The position numbers and the translations under genes were made by a program. Source: Anthocerotibacter panamensis C109 (lineage in GTDB: Bacteria; Cyanobacteriota; Cyanobacteriia; Gloeobacterales; Anthocerotibacteraceae). Taken from it: a stretch of 64,000 nucleotides of DNA. Below the pieces are notes generated by a model. The model was given only the letters and a program-made list of their open reading frames with translations. It did not search any database and was not told the DNA's origin. The DNA lies in contig NZ_CP062698.1 in assembly GCF_018389385.1 (NCBI RefSeq), forward strand, positions 186,001-250,000. The letters run 5' to 3'. Below are positions 52,983-62,060 of this stretch, piece by piece (position 1 is the first letter of the stretch; the number at the start of each line of letters is the position of its first letter).

Positions 52983-54311
52983 ATGCAGCGTCGCTTCTTT
53001 CGTCTGGCCGTCGTCAATATTCTCTCCAACCTCATGGTGCCTCTTGCCGGTCTTATCGACACGGCTTTTCTGGGACATTTGGTGGCGCTGCATCCACTGG
53101 CAGGAGTGGCACTAGCGACGCTCTTGTTTGATTACCTGTACTGGTCTTTCGGCTTCCTACGGATGGGTACCACGGGCACTACCGCTCAAGCCATGGGCCG
53201 CGAGGATGCGCAAGAGGCGCTCTTATCCGGGCTGCGCAACTGGCTTTTGGGCCTAGGGCTAGGACTGGGCATCTTATTTTTGCAGTATCCTCTCCGGGAG
53301 GCGGGTTTTGCGCTCCTCCGTGCTACCCCGGACGTCATTGCGTCGGGTCGCGCTTTTTACAATGCGTACATTTGGGCTGCTCCGGCTACCCTACTGAACT
53401 TTGTTCTAGTGGGTTGGTTTCTAGGGCGCGAGCAGAGTGGGCGGGTGTTGGTGCTCACTGCCCTCAGCGCAACTGCCAATATTGCCCTCGATTATCTTTT
53501 TATCGTCCATTGGGGCTATGAGAGTGCCGGGGCGGGTTGGGCTACCGCGCTCAGCCAATACTTGATGTTCATAGTCGGCATGATTTTCGTGCTTCAACAA
53601 GTGCGCTGGCAGCAGATCCGCGCTGTAGCGGCACGCATCCCGGAACCTAAGGCTATGAAGGCCGCCTTTGTGCTCAATCGAGATTTGCTGGTGCGCACCT
53701 TCGTACTCGTTTCGGTCTTCGCTGTATTCACAAATTTGGGCTCGGCTCTGGGTACTGAAGTCCTGGTCACCAATGCGGTACTCATGCAGGTGTTTACCCT
53801 GGGCGCGTACTTTATTGATGGGCTGGCTTTCGCCACAGAAAGTCTGGCTGGGTTCTTCAAAGGTCAGGGGAAAGTTCAGGAGTTGCCCCGACTTCTGCGC
53901 CTATCCGGGTTGAGCAGTCTCGGGATTGGGCTTGGGTTTGCGCTGTTTTTCAATCTGCTGCCGGGGCCTCTTTTTCAACTCATTACCGACCACGTTGCGG
54001 TATTAGGCCGTTTGAAGCAGTATGTGTTGTGGATGATTCCCGTCCTTGGGATTGGTTCGGTGGCTTTTATGCTAGATGGATATTTTCTGGGACTCACCGA
54101 GAGCGATAGCTTGCGCCGGGGGACGCTGACTGCTGCTCTATTTGGGTTTGCACCGGTCGCGTTTGCTGCTTGGTATTGGCAAAGTAGCCAACTATTGTGG
54201 TTGGCACTGGTGCTATTTATGGTGGGGCGGGTCATCGCTTTGGGCCGCCAAGTTCCTCTGACGCTGCGACCTGTTCAAGCTGCTTATGATTCGCACCCAC
54301 CCAAGGACTAA
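52983..54311 (+). CDS. MATE-family efflux transporter (DinF-like)
   Basis: A 442-residue membrane protein with about 12 helices, of the MATE family that exports drugs or organic cations with proton or sodium exchange. Helix 1 reads VVNILSNLMVPLAGLIDTAFLGH, the typical conserved start. The middle loop and second half (YFIDGLAFATESLAGFF) follow the same plan. The ATG is behind GAGGGATTCC. Nothing in the neighbourhood tells the substrate. Confidence 0.93.
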   Translation: MQRRFFRLAVVNILSNLMVPLAGLIDTAFLGHLVALHPLAGVALATLLFDYLYWSFGFLRMGTTGTTAQAMGREDAQEALLSGLRNWLLGLGLGLGILFLQYPLREAGFALLRATPDVIASGRAFYNAYIWAAPATLLNFVLVGWFLGREQSGRVLVLTALSATANIALDYLFIVHWGYESAGAGWATALSQYLMFIVGMIFVLQQVRWQQIRAVAARIPEPKAMKAAFVLNRDLLVRTFVLVSVFAVFTNLGSALGTEVLVTNAVLMQVFTLGAYFIDGLAFATESLAGFFKGQGKVQELPRLLRLSGLSSLGIGLGFALFFNLLPGPLFQLITDHVAVLGRLKQYVLWMIPVLGIGSVAFMLDGYFLGLTESDSLRRGTLTAALFGFAPVAFAAWYWQSSQLLWLALVLFMVGRVIALGRQVPLTLRPVQAAYDSHPPKD

Positions 54312-54506
54312 AGGCGCTAAATTTTGTTGCACCATTAGCCGTTCTGCCTTTATGCCAAATATTGCGCAAGGTGAACAGGCATGGACTTACGGTTATTGGT
54401 ATAGCAAGCTTAACTGGAATTAATGGTAAAAGAAGAGTAGAAAGATTGAAGAAAAATTTCTTCTCTTACATCTGTAACGAATCCAACTCTTCGGAGATCC
54501 ATAACC

Positions 54507-55019
54507 TTGATCTCTAACTTCTGGCAAAACTACCACTTCGGGATCGACCCCTGGGCCGCAGAATACGATATTCCCATCCGTATGGGCGAGGAAGCTGAAG
54601 CCACCGAACAGAGCATTAATTGTGATGTAGAAGGCATTCCCTGGGCTGTTTGCCGTCCTTTAGACGAGCCTACACTTCCCGAGCGCGTCACCTTTATTGA
54701 TGGGCGCAGACGAGTAGATGTCCGGTTGGTGGGCAATACTGAGGGGCAAGTGGTGTATGGAGCCTTTGCTACGGTGGCAGTTGGGGCGGTGCAGGTCAAT
54801 TTGGCGACCCAACAATCCGGTTTCCTAGACCCGGTGCTGCGTCGCGTTTTGGCCTTTACCACTGTCGAGAAAGCCCCCTCTATCCGCATATTTTGCCCCC
54901 AAGGAGAACAAGGGGATCTGCATTACGATGTTCATCTGAATGACCCCGTATGTGAACCCCAAAAGCCCCTCTCCCTTATTCAAAACCGAATGCTTGAAGC
55001 GCTCATGGAGCGATTTTAG
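54507..55019 (+). CDS. NurA-like N-terminal domain protein, probably shortened
   Basis: A 170-residue protein. FIDGRRRVDVRLVG followed by GAFATVAVGAV resembles the N-terminal region of NurA-like nuclease proteins, where D in the first motif binds metal. The rest (about 115-170) lacks the second half of a NurA domain, which normally needs about 300 residues or more. It ends in a clean stop (ALMERF), with no visible frameshift continuing the family. It may therefore be a truncated relic or a short variant. It starts at TTG 54507, supported by GGAG at 54493. No HerA partner is next to it. Confidence 0.6.
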   Translation: MISNFWQNYHFGIDPWAAEYDIPIRMGEEAEATEQSINCDVEGIPWAVCRPLDEPTLPERVTFIDGRRRVDVRLVGNTEGQVVYGAFATVAVGAVQVNLATQQSGFLDPVLRRVLAFTTVEKAPSIRIFCPQGEQGDLHYDVHLNDPVCEPQKPLSLIQNRMLEALMERF

Positions 55020-55055
55020 GACTGTCCATCAACCAGTGACCTGATTTTTGGCAGT

Positions 55056-55826
55056 TTAAGCATCAGGATCAATGCCTAACTCCCGCAGGTGCTGACGGAG
55101 GGTTTCTAGCTGCATTGTTACTTGTTGGCGGGTTCGTGCTTCCGCTAGGGCGCGTTCTTCGGCTAGCTGAGCGCGTTCTTCGGCTAGCTGAGCGCGTTCT
55201 TCGGCTAGTTGTGCGGATTCTTCGGCTAGCTGAGCGGACTCTTCCGGGGTGGGGTAGCGCTTGCCGGTTTGGTCGTACCAGTAGAGCCATTCGCGCTCAA
55301 TCCCTTGGTACCCTGCTCGTTGCCGACCAATTCCGAGGCCAATTTCAGGGAGCCAGACCGGATTGCCGGTCATCAGCACATACTCCCCATGTTCCAAGCG
55401 GTAGACTTCTAGATGTTCTTTGACCTGTCGCAGGGCGTTATAAATCACGTAGTAGCGGATACCCAGCGCGGCATAGTCCAGTTTTTTTTGACGATACTCA
55501 TTGCGCCGCTTGCGCGAGACGACTTCGAGGGCCAAAATCGGAACGACCTGTTCTTCCCAGAGGACATAGCTTCTTCGTAGATTCTCATCCTTGACCCGAG
55601 GCACCCCCAAGGCGAGGAAGCCATCAGGGACTATCGGTTCGTCCTCAGGGTCAAAGTAAAGCGCCATATCTGTCCCCCAAAACCAATCCTGTCGCTCAGT
55701 CCAAATGGTGGACAAGAGTAATTTGAGCAGCCCAGGAATCAAATCTTGTAGTTCGTTATCCACAGGGGTATCGTCCGAGTCGGGGAGGTCGGCGGCGGTG
55801 GGTAGGTGGGAATGGGGATGCAGCAT
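55056..55826 (-). CDS. Uma2-family restriction-endonuclease-fold protein
   Basis: A 256-residue protein of the Uma2 (DUF820) family, abundant in cyanobacteria, with a PD-(D/E)xK nuclease-like fold. Visible marks are the PDGFLALGVPR region, PILALEVVSRKRRNEYRQKKLDY (the ExVSx..K core, about residues 95-117) and ALGIRYYVIYN. The C-terminal 60 residues are a coiled coil built of repeats (EESAQLAEE, then EERAQLAEE) encoded by 21-bp tandem repeats. The biological role of the family is unresolved. A broken relative lies next to it at 55882-56016. Confidence 0.88.
   Translation of the reverse strand: MLHPHSHLPTAADLPDSDDTPVDNELQDLIPGLLKLLLSTIWTERQDWFWGTDMALYFDPEDEPIVPDGFLALGVPRVKDENLRRSYVLWEEQVVPILALEVVSRKRRNEYRQKKLDYAALGIRYYVIYNALRQVKEHLEVYRLEHGEYVLMTGNPVWLPEIGLGIGRQRAGYQGIEREWLYWYDQTGKRYPTPEESAQLAEESAQLAEERAQLAEERAQLAEERALAEARTRQQVTMQLETLRQHLRELGIDPDA
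55151..55241. repeat. 21-bp tandem repeats in the Uma2 coiled coil
   Basis: About four to five copies of the unit GCGTTCTTCGGCTAGCTGAGC (plus strand) encode the heptad EERAQLA / EESAQLA. Copies are almost identical, indicating recent expansion. Repeat number is likely to differ between strains. Confidence 0.9.
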
Positions 55827-55881
55827 AACAAAACCCCTTGGCTTGTGCTCAGGACGGAGCCCAGCGTTGGCTCTGTTGGCT

Positions 55882-56016
55882 CTATTGTAGTTGGTGCAGT
55901 AGAGCCTGAGACAGCCCCACCACAGCTACAAAGACATAGGGGTCTTGGGCAAAGAGAATCTCCAAGTTTTCTTTAATGGTGACGCTCCAGCGAAGCTGCC
56001 GGGTATGGTCAGACAT
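55882..56016 (-). pseudogene. Uma2-family gene remnant
   Basis: A short minus-strand frame gives 44 residues: MSDHTRQLRWSVTIKENLEI and a short end, and the same frame continues upstream of the ATG as YPDSDGQP. YPDSDGQPMxxxTxQxxW is the N-terminal hallmark of many cyanobacterial Uma2 proteins. The typical following part (a GDLLWYPVEG-like core) is missing, so the gene has lost its nuclease core, leaving the first part joined to a short tail. It lies directly upstream of the intact Uma2 gene, 56 bp from its start. Confidence 0.65.
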
Positions 56017-56188
56017 AGGTTGCCCATCGGAATCGGGGTACGGGATCTGCTCTGGTCTATTGCTGCCCTGCGAAATATACCCTACCGTCCTTGGGCTAGG
56101 CCGTAGCTCTCCGGGGAGACCTACACTGGATATAGAACCTTATCCATGAGATGTCTGCTCAGACCGTCGTTGATTGACGAGGGAAGCT

Positions 56189-58036
56189 GTGACCTATCTG
56201 CTCCAGGACCCTGAACGCCTCGTCCGCCGTATGGCTGACCTGCCGACTAGCCCCGGTATCTATCAGATGCGTACCCCTACGGGCGAACTGCTCTATATCG
56301 GCAAGGCCAAAAATCTGCGCAACCGCGTCCGCAGCTACTTCCAGTCGGGACAACAACTCTCGGCACGCATTCAGATCATGGTCCAACAGGTCGGGGATTT
56401 TGAATTGATCCTCACCGACACCGAGACCGAAGCGCTGACCTTGGAAGAAACCCTGATCAAGCGCCTCCAACCACGCTATAACGTCCTGCTCAAGGACGAC
56501 AAACAATATCCCTCGATCTGTATCACATGGTCCGAGGAATATCCCCGCCTCTTCGTCTGCCGCCCGCGCGGATCGCGCACCGCCAAAGACAAGTATTTCG
56601 GTCCTTATGTAGATGCAGGGGCGGCTCATGCCATGGTGCAGTTTCTTAAGCGCAACTTCCCTTTGCGGCAGCGCAGTTCGGTTTTGTTTAAAGACCGCCC
56701 CTGCATCAATTACGATATGGGCCGCTGTCCGGGTATCTGCCAGCGCTTGATCTCCCCCGAGGACTACCGCAAAACCATGCAGCAGGTGCAATGGGTCCTC
56801 CAAGGGCGGGGCACCGAGTTGGTCGAAGGTTTGCACGTACAGATGGCGACCGCAGCGGCGGATCTAGAATTCGAGAAAGCCGCCCGCCTGCGCGACCAGA
56901 TCCAGAGCTTGGAGCTGCTGACGGAGACCCAAAAGATGTCCATCCCCGATGCTGCTATCTCGCGTGATGCTATCGCGCTCGCCGCCGATGCTCACCGCGT
57001 CTGTGTCCAACTCTTCCAGGTCCGGGCAGGCAAACTGATCGGGCGCTTGGGCTTCACCTATCAGAACAGCGGCGATGACCCGCAGACTATAGTCCAAAAC
57101 GTCCTCCAGGAGCACTATCGGTCCTTGAGTGCCGAGGAAATCCCTGCCGAAATTTTAGTCCAACACGACCTGCCCGACCATGAGATCCTCGAAGACTGGC
57201 TGACGGGTAAACGGGGTCGTTCGGTCACCATCAAGCATCCCCAACGCCAGACTAAAGCCGAACTCATCGAGTTAGTCAGCCGCAATGCTCAGGTCGAAGT
57301 CGAACGGCTCGCCCGTGCCTCCCAAGTCGGCGAAGAGGGCGTAGTGCGTCTGATGGCAGCCCTAGAACTCGCCAGCGTCCCCCACCGCATGGAGTGCTAC
57401 GACATCTCCCATATCCAGGGGACCGACACAGTAGCTTCTCGGGTCGTCTTTGTCGATGGCAGACCGGCTAAACAGCACTACCGCAAATACAAGATCCGCA
57501 ACCCCAAAGTGGTCGCCGGAGCCCCAGATGATTTTGCTTCTATGGCTGAAGTGATCCAGCGGCGCTTCCGGTCGGACAAAGAACCGCTCCCGGATTTGGT
57601 GATCATCGACGGGGGCAAGGGCCAACTGAGCGCTGCCTACGCCATCCTGGAGGAAATCGGGTTGGAAGACCTGCCCGTCATTGGGCTCGCCAAGCGCCTA
57701 GAAGAAATCTTCCGTCCAGGGGTGCGCCAAGCGCTACAGCTCGACCACAGCGACAGCGCCCTGCGGCTACTCCAACAGATCCGCGACGAAGCCCACCGCT
57801 TCGCTATTACTTTTCACCGCGAACTGCGCGGCAAGCGCATGACCCACTCCGTCCTCGCTGACATCCCCGGTCTCGGTCCCGCCCGCCAAAAAAAACTCCT
57901 AGAGCACTTCAGTTCTCTACGCAAACTGGAGGAAGCCTCGATTTCGCAGATCGCTGAAGTCCCTGGTATCAACCTCAACCTCGCCACAACCATCCATAAC
58001 TTTTTGCGCCAAGACCGCGAAGAGAGCGAAGCGTAA
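56189..58036 (+). CDS. uvrC: UvrABC system protein C
   Basis: A 615-residue endonuclease that makes both incisions in nucleotide excision repair. The N-terminal GIY-YIG domain is visible as SPGIYQM and LLYIGKAKNLRNRVRSYF, followed by a UVR motif region (about 197-235), the RNase H-like 5' nuclease domain (CYDISHIQGTDTVASRVVF, and DLVIIDGGKGQLSAA) and C-terminal helix-hairpin-helix repeats. GTG 56189 is preferred because GAGGG lies 5 bp upstream; TTG 56174 would add five residues. It appears monocistronic. Confidence 0.95.
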   Translation: MTYLLQDPERLVRRMADLPTSPGIYQMRTPTGELLYIGKAKNLRNRVRSYFQSGQQLSARIQIMVQQVGDFELILTDTETEALTLEETLIKRLQPRYNVLLKDDKQYPSICITWSEEYPRLFVCRPRGSRTAKDKYFGPYVDAGAAHAMVQFLKRNFPLRQRSSVLFKDRPCINYDMGRCPGICQRLISPEDYRKTMQQVQWVLQGRGTELVEGLHVQMATAAADLEFEKAARLRDQIQSLELLTETQKMSIPDAAISRDAIALAADAHRVCVQLFQVRAGKLIGRLGFTYQNSGDDPQTIVQNVLQEHYRSLSAEEIPAEILVQHDLPDHEILEDWLTGKRGRSVTIKHPQRQTKAELIELVSRNAQVEVERLARASQVGEEGVVRLMAALELASVPHRMECYDISHIQGTDTVASRVVFVDGRPAKQHYRKYKIRNPKVVAGAPDDFASMAEVIQRRFRSDKEPLPDLVIIDGGKGQLSAAYAILEEIGLEDLPVIGLAKRLEEIFRPGVRQALQLDHSDSALRLLQQIRDEAHRFAITFHRELRGKRMTHSVLADIPGLGPARQKKLLEHFSSLRKLEEASISQIAEVPGINLNLATTIHNFLRQDREESEA

Positions 58037-58368
58037 AACTGCTTAAAATAGAGCTTTAAATTGTATTTTTAAAACTTTTTTTGCATTATTAATTAAAGTG
58101 AAATCAAACCTTATTAACAGCTACTATCAGCCTGAGTATTGATACATGAGCAAACAAAATTTTGGCCTCATCCAATCAAATCCTTGACACAATCTTATTG
58201 ACTGGACTAGACTGTGCTTGTTTGCAGTTCTACCACGAGCCCTTCATGTGTGTTGGTCTCTTGTACTTTTGTAGAGGCATGACGCGGCCTTCCGTTGCTT
58301 CCACAAGAGTCTGGCAGAGGCTTTGGCGGTTGAACTGGTGCGTTATGCTGTCAGCAAGGAGATGATTA
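58037..58368. other. 332-bp AT-rich region with possible coding remnant
   Basis: AT-rich from 58040 to 58160. In the later part, one plus-strand frame after an in-frame stop (about 58275-58382) reads HDAAFRCFHKSLAEALAVEL and continues to a stop overlapping the next ORF, but has no start codon. It could be the end of a broken gene or chance. No RNA gene is visible. Confidence 0.3.
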
Positions 58369-58665
58369 ATGCAGTCAAATGATAGGAGAAGAAGAGTTTT
58401 GACCGAAGGTTTAGCACCAAAACTTGATGGGAGACGATTTACGATCAAGGGCACCTCCACTAAAAAAGTAGCCATAGAAACAGGTTTGTTTGTAAATGGA
58501 TATGACAAGCTAGCGGCCAGGATGGGTTGGCCCTATAAATCAAACAGACCGTGGGAGCAAGTTTCTCTGTCTGGGCTGATTAATGACCGTTGGCAGAAGG
58601 CACTCAGCCCCAATTGGAGCGCGTTGATGACCCGCTATCTCACCCCTACCCAAGCGTCGCTATGA
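58369..58665 (+). CDS. Small basic hypothetical protein coupled to treS (98 aa)
   Basis: I do not recognise this protein. Support comes from a strong ribosome-binding site (AAGGAG, 7 bp before ATG 58369) and from a 4-bp ATGA overlap of its stop with the treS start. It is basic at the N-terminus (MQSNDRRRRVLTEGL), then KLDGRRFTIKGTSTKKVA, with a Trp-rich C-terminal half. No membrane segment or signal. A competing frame on the minus strand (58230-58508) has no such signals. Confidence 0.45.
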   Translation: MQSNDRRRRVLTEGLAPKLDGRRFTIKGTSTKKVAIETGLFVNGYDKLAARMGWPYKSNRPWEQVSLSGLINDRWQKALSPNWSALMTRYLTPTQASL

Positions 58666-61600
58666 ACCTCCCTGCTCGCCCGCCGCTACATAGTGATCCG
58701 CTTTGGTTTAAAGACGCCATCATCTACGAAGCTCCTGTGCGGGCATTTTGCGACAGCGATGGCGACGGTATTGGCGACTTTCGCGGGCTGACCGAGAAGC
58801 TGGACTATTTGCAAGATTTGGGGGTCACCGCCCTCTGGATCTTGCCTTTTTTCCCTTCGCCGCAGCGCGACGATGGCTATGACGTCGCTGGCTATACCGA
58901 TATCAACCCCATTTACGGCTCGCTGGAGGACTTTCAGATCTTTTTGGACAGCGCCCATCAGCACGGTATTGCTGTCATCATCGAGCTGATTCTCAACCAC
59001 ACCAGCGACCAGCATCCTTGGTTTCAAAGGGCACGCCGCGCTGAACCGGGCAGTCCCGCGCGCGATTTTTATGTCTGGAGCGATGACCCGAGCAAGTACA
59101 AAGAAGTTCGCATCATCTTCAATGACTTCGAAAGCTCGAACTGGACCTGGGACCCGGTAGCGAAATCCTACTACTGGCACCGCTTTTATGCGCATCAGCC
59201 CGACCTCAACTATGAGAACCCGCAGGTGTGCAAGGCGGTCTTTGGCGTGCTCGACTTCTGGATGTCAACAGGGGTGGATGGTCTGCGGTTGGACGCGGTG
59301 CCTTACTTGTTTGAGCAGGAGGGCACGAGCTGCGAGAACCTGCCTGCCACCCACGCCTTCCTCAAAGTCCTGCGCGCCTACATCGACGCCAACTATCCCA
59401 ACCGGATGCTCTTGGCGGAAGCCAATCAGTGGCCGGAGGACGCAGTTGCCTACTATGGTGACGGCGATGAATGCCATATGGATTTCCATTTCCCGCTGAT
59501 GCCCCGGTTGTTTATGGCGGTGCAGATGGAGGACCGCTTCCCGATCATCGATATTCTCGAGCAGACTCCAGCCATCCCGGACAACTGCCAGTGGGCGCTC
59601 TTCCTGCGCAACCACGACGAGCTGACTCTGGAGACCGTCAGCGACGAAGACCGCGACTACATGTACCGGGTCTATGCCCATGACCCCCAGGCGCGGCTCA
59701 ATCTGGGTATCCGTCGCAGGCTGGCTCCGCTTTTGGGGAACAACCGCCGCCGCATCGAATTGATGAACGCGGTTCTGTTCTCGCTGCCGGGGACCCCTGT
59801 GATCTACTACGGCGACGAAATCGGCATGGGCGACAACATCTATCTAGGCGACCGCAACGGGGTGCGCACCCCGATGCAGTGGAGCGCTGACCGTAACGCT
59901 GGGTTTTCTCAGGCCAATCCACAGCAACTCTACCTGCCGATGGTCTTTGACGCCGAATACCACTACGAAGCATGCAACGTCAAAGCCCACCAAGCCAATC
60001 CCAGTTCCCTGTGGTGGTGGATGAAGCGCCTCATCGCCACGCGCAAGCAGTTCCAGGCTTTTGGTCGGGGTCAGTGTACGTTCTTGAGCCCGGATAACCG
60101 CAAGGTCCTGGCGTTCCTGCGCTCCTATAAGGACGAGCACATCCTGGTGGTCGCCAATCTGTCGCGCTTCTGTCAGGCTGTCATGCTAGACCTGGCGCAG
60201 TTCAAGGGAGCCAGACTGGTGGAAGTCTTTGGCCGCAGCGAGTTTCCTAGTGTCGGTGAACAGCCTTATTTCATCAGTTTGGGGCCGCACTCGTTTTACT
60301 GGTTTACCCTAGAGCACCAGCCTGCCCGCCGGGTTGGTTCAGCCTTGCCCCAAGAGTATCCAACTTTGACCGTGAACGGCTCCTGGCAGAGTGTCGTGGC
60401 TCAGGTGGAGCACCGTAAACAGGTCGAGGCGCTCCTGCCGGATTTCTTGTGCTACTGTCGCTGGTTTAGCAGCAAGGCACGGACCATTGAGACGGTGAGC
60501 GTCAGCGAACTCACCCGCATTCCCTACGCGGACACCGAGACACTTTTGACCTTGGTCGAGGTGCGCTTTACCGAAGGCGATCCGCAGACGTATTTGCTGC
60601 CGCTGGCTTACGCCGAAGGGGAGTTAGCGCTGTCTATCCGCGCCGAGTATCCCGAGCGCGTCATTGCTAATCTGCAAGGCAAGGGGCGTGATGGGAGCGG
60701 GCTGCTCTTTGATGCGCTGGCTGATAGCCGCTTTTTGGCGTTCCCGCTCAAGGCGGTGACCGACCGGCTGCGCCTGCCCTTGGCCTCGGGGATCTTGGTG
60801 GCGCATCAGACGGAACGCTTCGCTGAACTCTTCAAGGGGACTGACCCCAACGACTTGGGAGCTTCGCTACTCCGCGTCGAGCAGAGCAACACCTCCATCG
60901 TCTACGGTGAGCAGTTGGTGTGGAAGTTATTCCGCAAAGTGGAAGCAGGCATCAACCCGGACCTGGAGATTGGTACCTTTCTGACTGAGAAGGCTCAGTT
61001 CAAGCACACCGCTGCTGTGGTTGGAGCCATCGAGTACCAGCGTCGGCAGGCTGGACCGATGACCCTGGGCGTCCTCCAGACTTTCGTGCCCAACCAAGGG
61101 GACGCCTGGTCGTACACCCTGGATAGAGTACACAACTTCTTTGACGAGGTCCTAGTCTCCTGCGCCGACCTTGAAGCAGTGCCGGTGCCCCAACCGCTCA
61201 GGCTGGTTCAGGGCACGCCGGTCCCGAACTTTGCCTTTGACACGATTGGTACTTATCTACACTCAGCCAAGCTGCTGGGGGAGCGCACGGCTGAGATGCA
61301 TCTGGCGCTGGCTTGTGACCTAGAAGACCCCGCATTTGCTCCTGAGCCCTTTAATGCGTCCTATCAGCGCTCGGTCTATCAGTTGATGCGCAGCCAGACC
61401 ATCCATACCCTCGATGTGCTCAAGAAGCAGGTCAGGCAGTTACCGCAGTCAGCCCAAGCGCTGGGCTTGGATCTACTCAGCCGCCGGGAACAACTGCTGG
61501 AGCGCTTCCGGTTCCTGGTTGACCAGAAGATCACCGCCATGCGTACCCGTACCCACGGCGACTACCATCTGGGGCAAGTACTCCACACCGGCAAAAACTT

Positions 61601-62021
61601 TGTGATTATCGACTTTGAAGGAGACCCGGCACGCCCGCTCAGTGAGCGCCGCCTGAAGCGCTTGGTCCTGCGGGACGTAGCAGGAATGGTGCAGTCGTTC
61701 TATTACGCGGTGCGCTCGGTCCTGCGCGAGCAGGTAGCGGCAGGCATCGTCCGTCCCACGGGTCAGGAGCGCCTGGAATCATGGGCGCTGTTCTGGCACC
61801 ATTGGGTGAGTACAGCCTATCTGGAAGCCTATCTGATCACCGCTGGGGGTGAAACCTTTATCCCTCAGTCGCACCAGGAATTCCAGGTTCTGTTGGACGC
61901 CTACCTCCTCGAAAGAGCGGTCTACGACCTAGGCAATGCCCTCAGCCATCGCCCTGAGCGCGTCGAGGTCCTGCTACAACGACTTTTGGAATTGTTATCC
62001 CCTCTTCCAGGTCCGTTCTAG
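58662..62021 (+). CDS. treS: Maltose alpha-D-glucosyltransferase/maltokinase fusion
   Basis: A 1119-residue two-enzyme protein. The N-terminal GH13 trehalose synthase (about 1-570) interconverts maltose and trehalose. Its catalytic residues fit D near 210 (GLRLDAVPYL), E near 253 (LAEANQWP) and D near 317 (LRNHDELTLE). The C-terminal maltokinase (about 580-1115) phosphorylates maltose with ATP and has the phosphotransferase loop HGDYHLGQVL near 965 and IDFEGDP near 985. Such fusions feed maltose-1-phosphate to GlgE. I chose ATG 58662 (MNLPARPPLHSDP). The gene is followed 39 bp later by glgX; no glgE is in the window. Confidence 0.95.
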   Translation: MNLPARPPLHSDPLWFKDAIIYEAPVRAFCDSDGDGIGDFRGLTEKLDYLQDLGVTALWILPFFPSPQRDDGYDVAGYTDINPIYGSLEDFQIFLDSAHQHGIAVIIELILNHTSDQHPWFQRARRAEPGSPARDFYVWSDDPSKYKEVRIIFNDFESSNWTWDPVAKSYYWHRFYAHQPDLNYENPQVCKAVFGVLDFWMSTGVDGLRLDAVPYLFEQEGTSCENLPATHAFLKVLRAYIDANYPNRMLLAEANQWPEDAVAYYGDGDECHMDFHFPLMPRLFMAVQMEDRFPIIDILEQTPAIPDNCQWALFLRNHDELTLETVSDEDRDYMYRVYAHDPQARLNLGIRRRLAPLLGNNRRRIELMNAVLFSLPGTPVIYYGDEIGMGDNIYLGDRNGVRTPMQWSADRNAGFSQANPQQLYLPMVFDAEYHYEACNVKAHQANPSSLWWWMKRLIATRKQFQAFGRGQCTFLSPDNRKVLAFLRSYKDEHILVVANLSRFCQAVMLDLAQFKGARLVEVFGRSEFPSVGEQPYFISLGPHSFYWFTLEHQPARRVGSALPQEYPTLTVNGSWQSVVAQVEHRKQVEALLPDFLCYCRWFSSKARTIETVSVSELTRIPYADTETLLTLVEVRFTEGDPQTYLLPLAYAEGELALSIRAEYPERVIANLQGKGRDGSGLLFDALADSRFLAFPLKAVTDRLRLPLASGILVAHQTERFAELFKGTDPNDLGASLLRVEQSNTSIVYGEQLVWKLFRKVEAGINPDLEIGTFLTEKAQFKHTAAVVGAIEYQRRQAGPMTLGVLQTFVPNQGDAWSYTLDRVHNFFDEVLVSCADLEAVPVPQPLRLVQGTPVPNFAFDTIGTYLHSAKLLGERTAEMHLALACDLEDPAFAPEPFNASYQRSVYQLMRSQTIHTLDVLKKQVRQLPQSAQALGLDLLSRREQLLERFRFLVDQKITAMRTRTHGDYHLGQVLHTGKNFVIIDFEGDPARPLSERRLKRLVLRDVAGMVQSFYYAVRSVLREQVAAGIVRPTGQERLESWALFWHHWVSTAYLEAYLITAGGETFIPQSHQEFQVLLDAYLLERAVYDLGNALSHRPERVEVLLQRLLELLSPLPGPF

Positions 62022-62036
62022 CGGGCTTGGTTTTTT
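62009..62036 (+). terminator. Possible weak terminator between treS and glgX
   Basis: AGGTCCG (62009-62015) pairs imperfectly with CGGGCTT (62022-62028, two G-T pairs), then GG and six T. The stem overlaps the treS stop codon. It could reduce read-through into glgX rather than end the transcript. Confidence 0.35.
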
Positions 62037-62060
62037 GGGTGTCCTACAGGAGGTACCTAC

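Noticed and set aside
55151-55241. Possible CRISPR-like array
   Set aside because: The 21-bp units are contiguous, have no spacers and stay in frame with the Uma2 coiled coil.
58230-58508. 92-codon frame on the minus strand
   Set aside because: It overlaps the plus-strand ORF, which has a better ribosome-binding site and coupling to treS.
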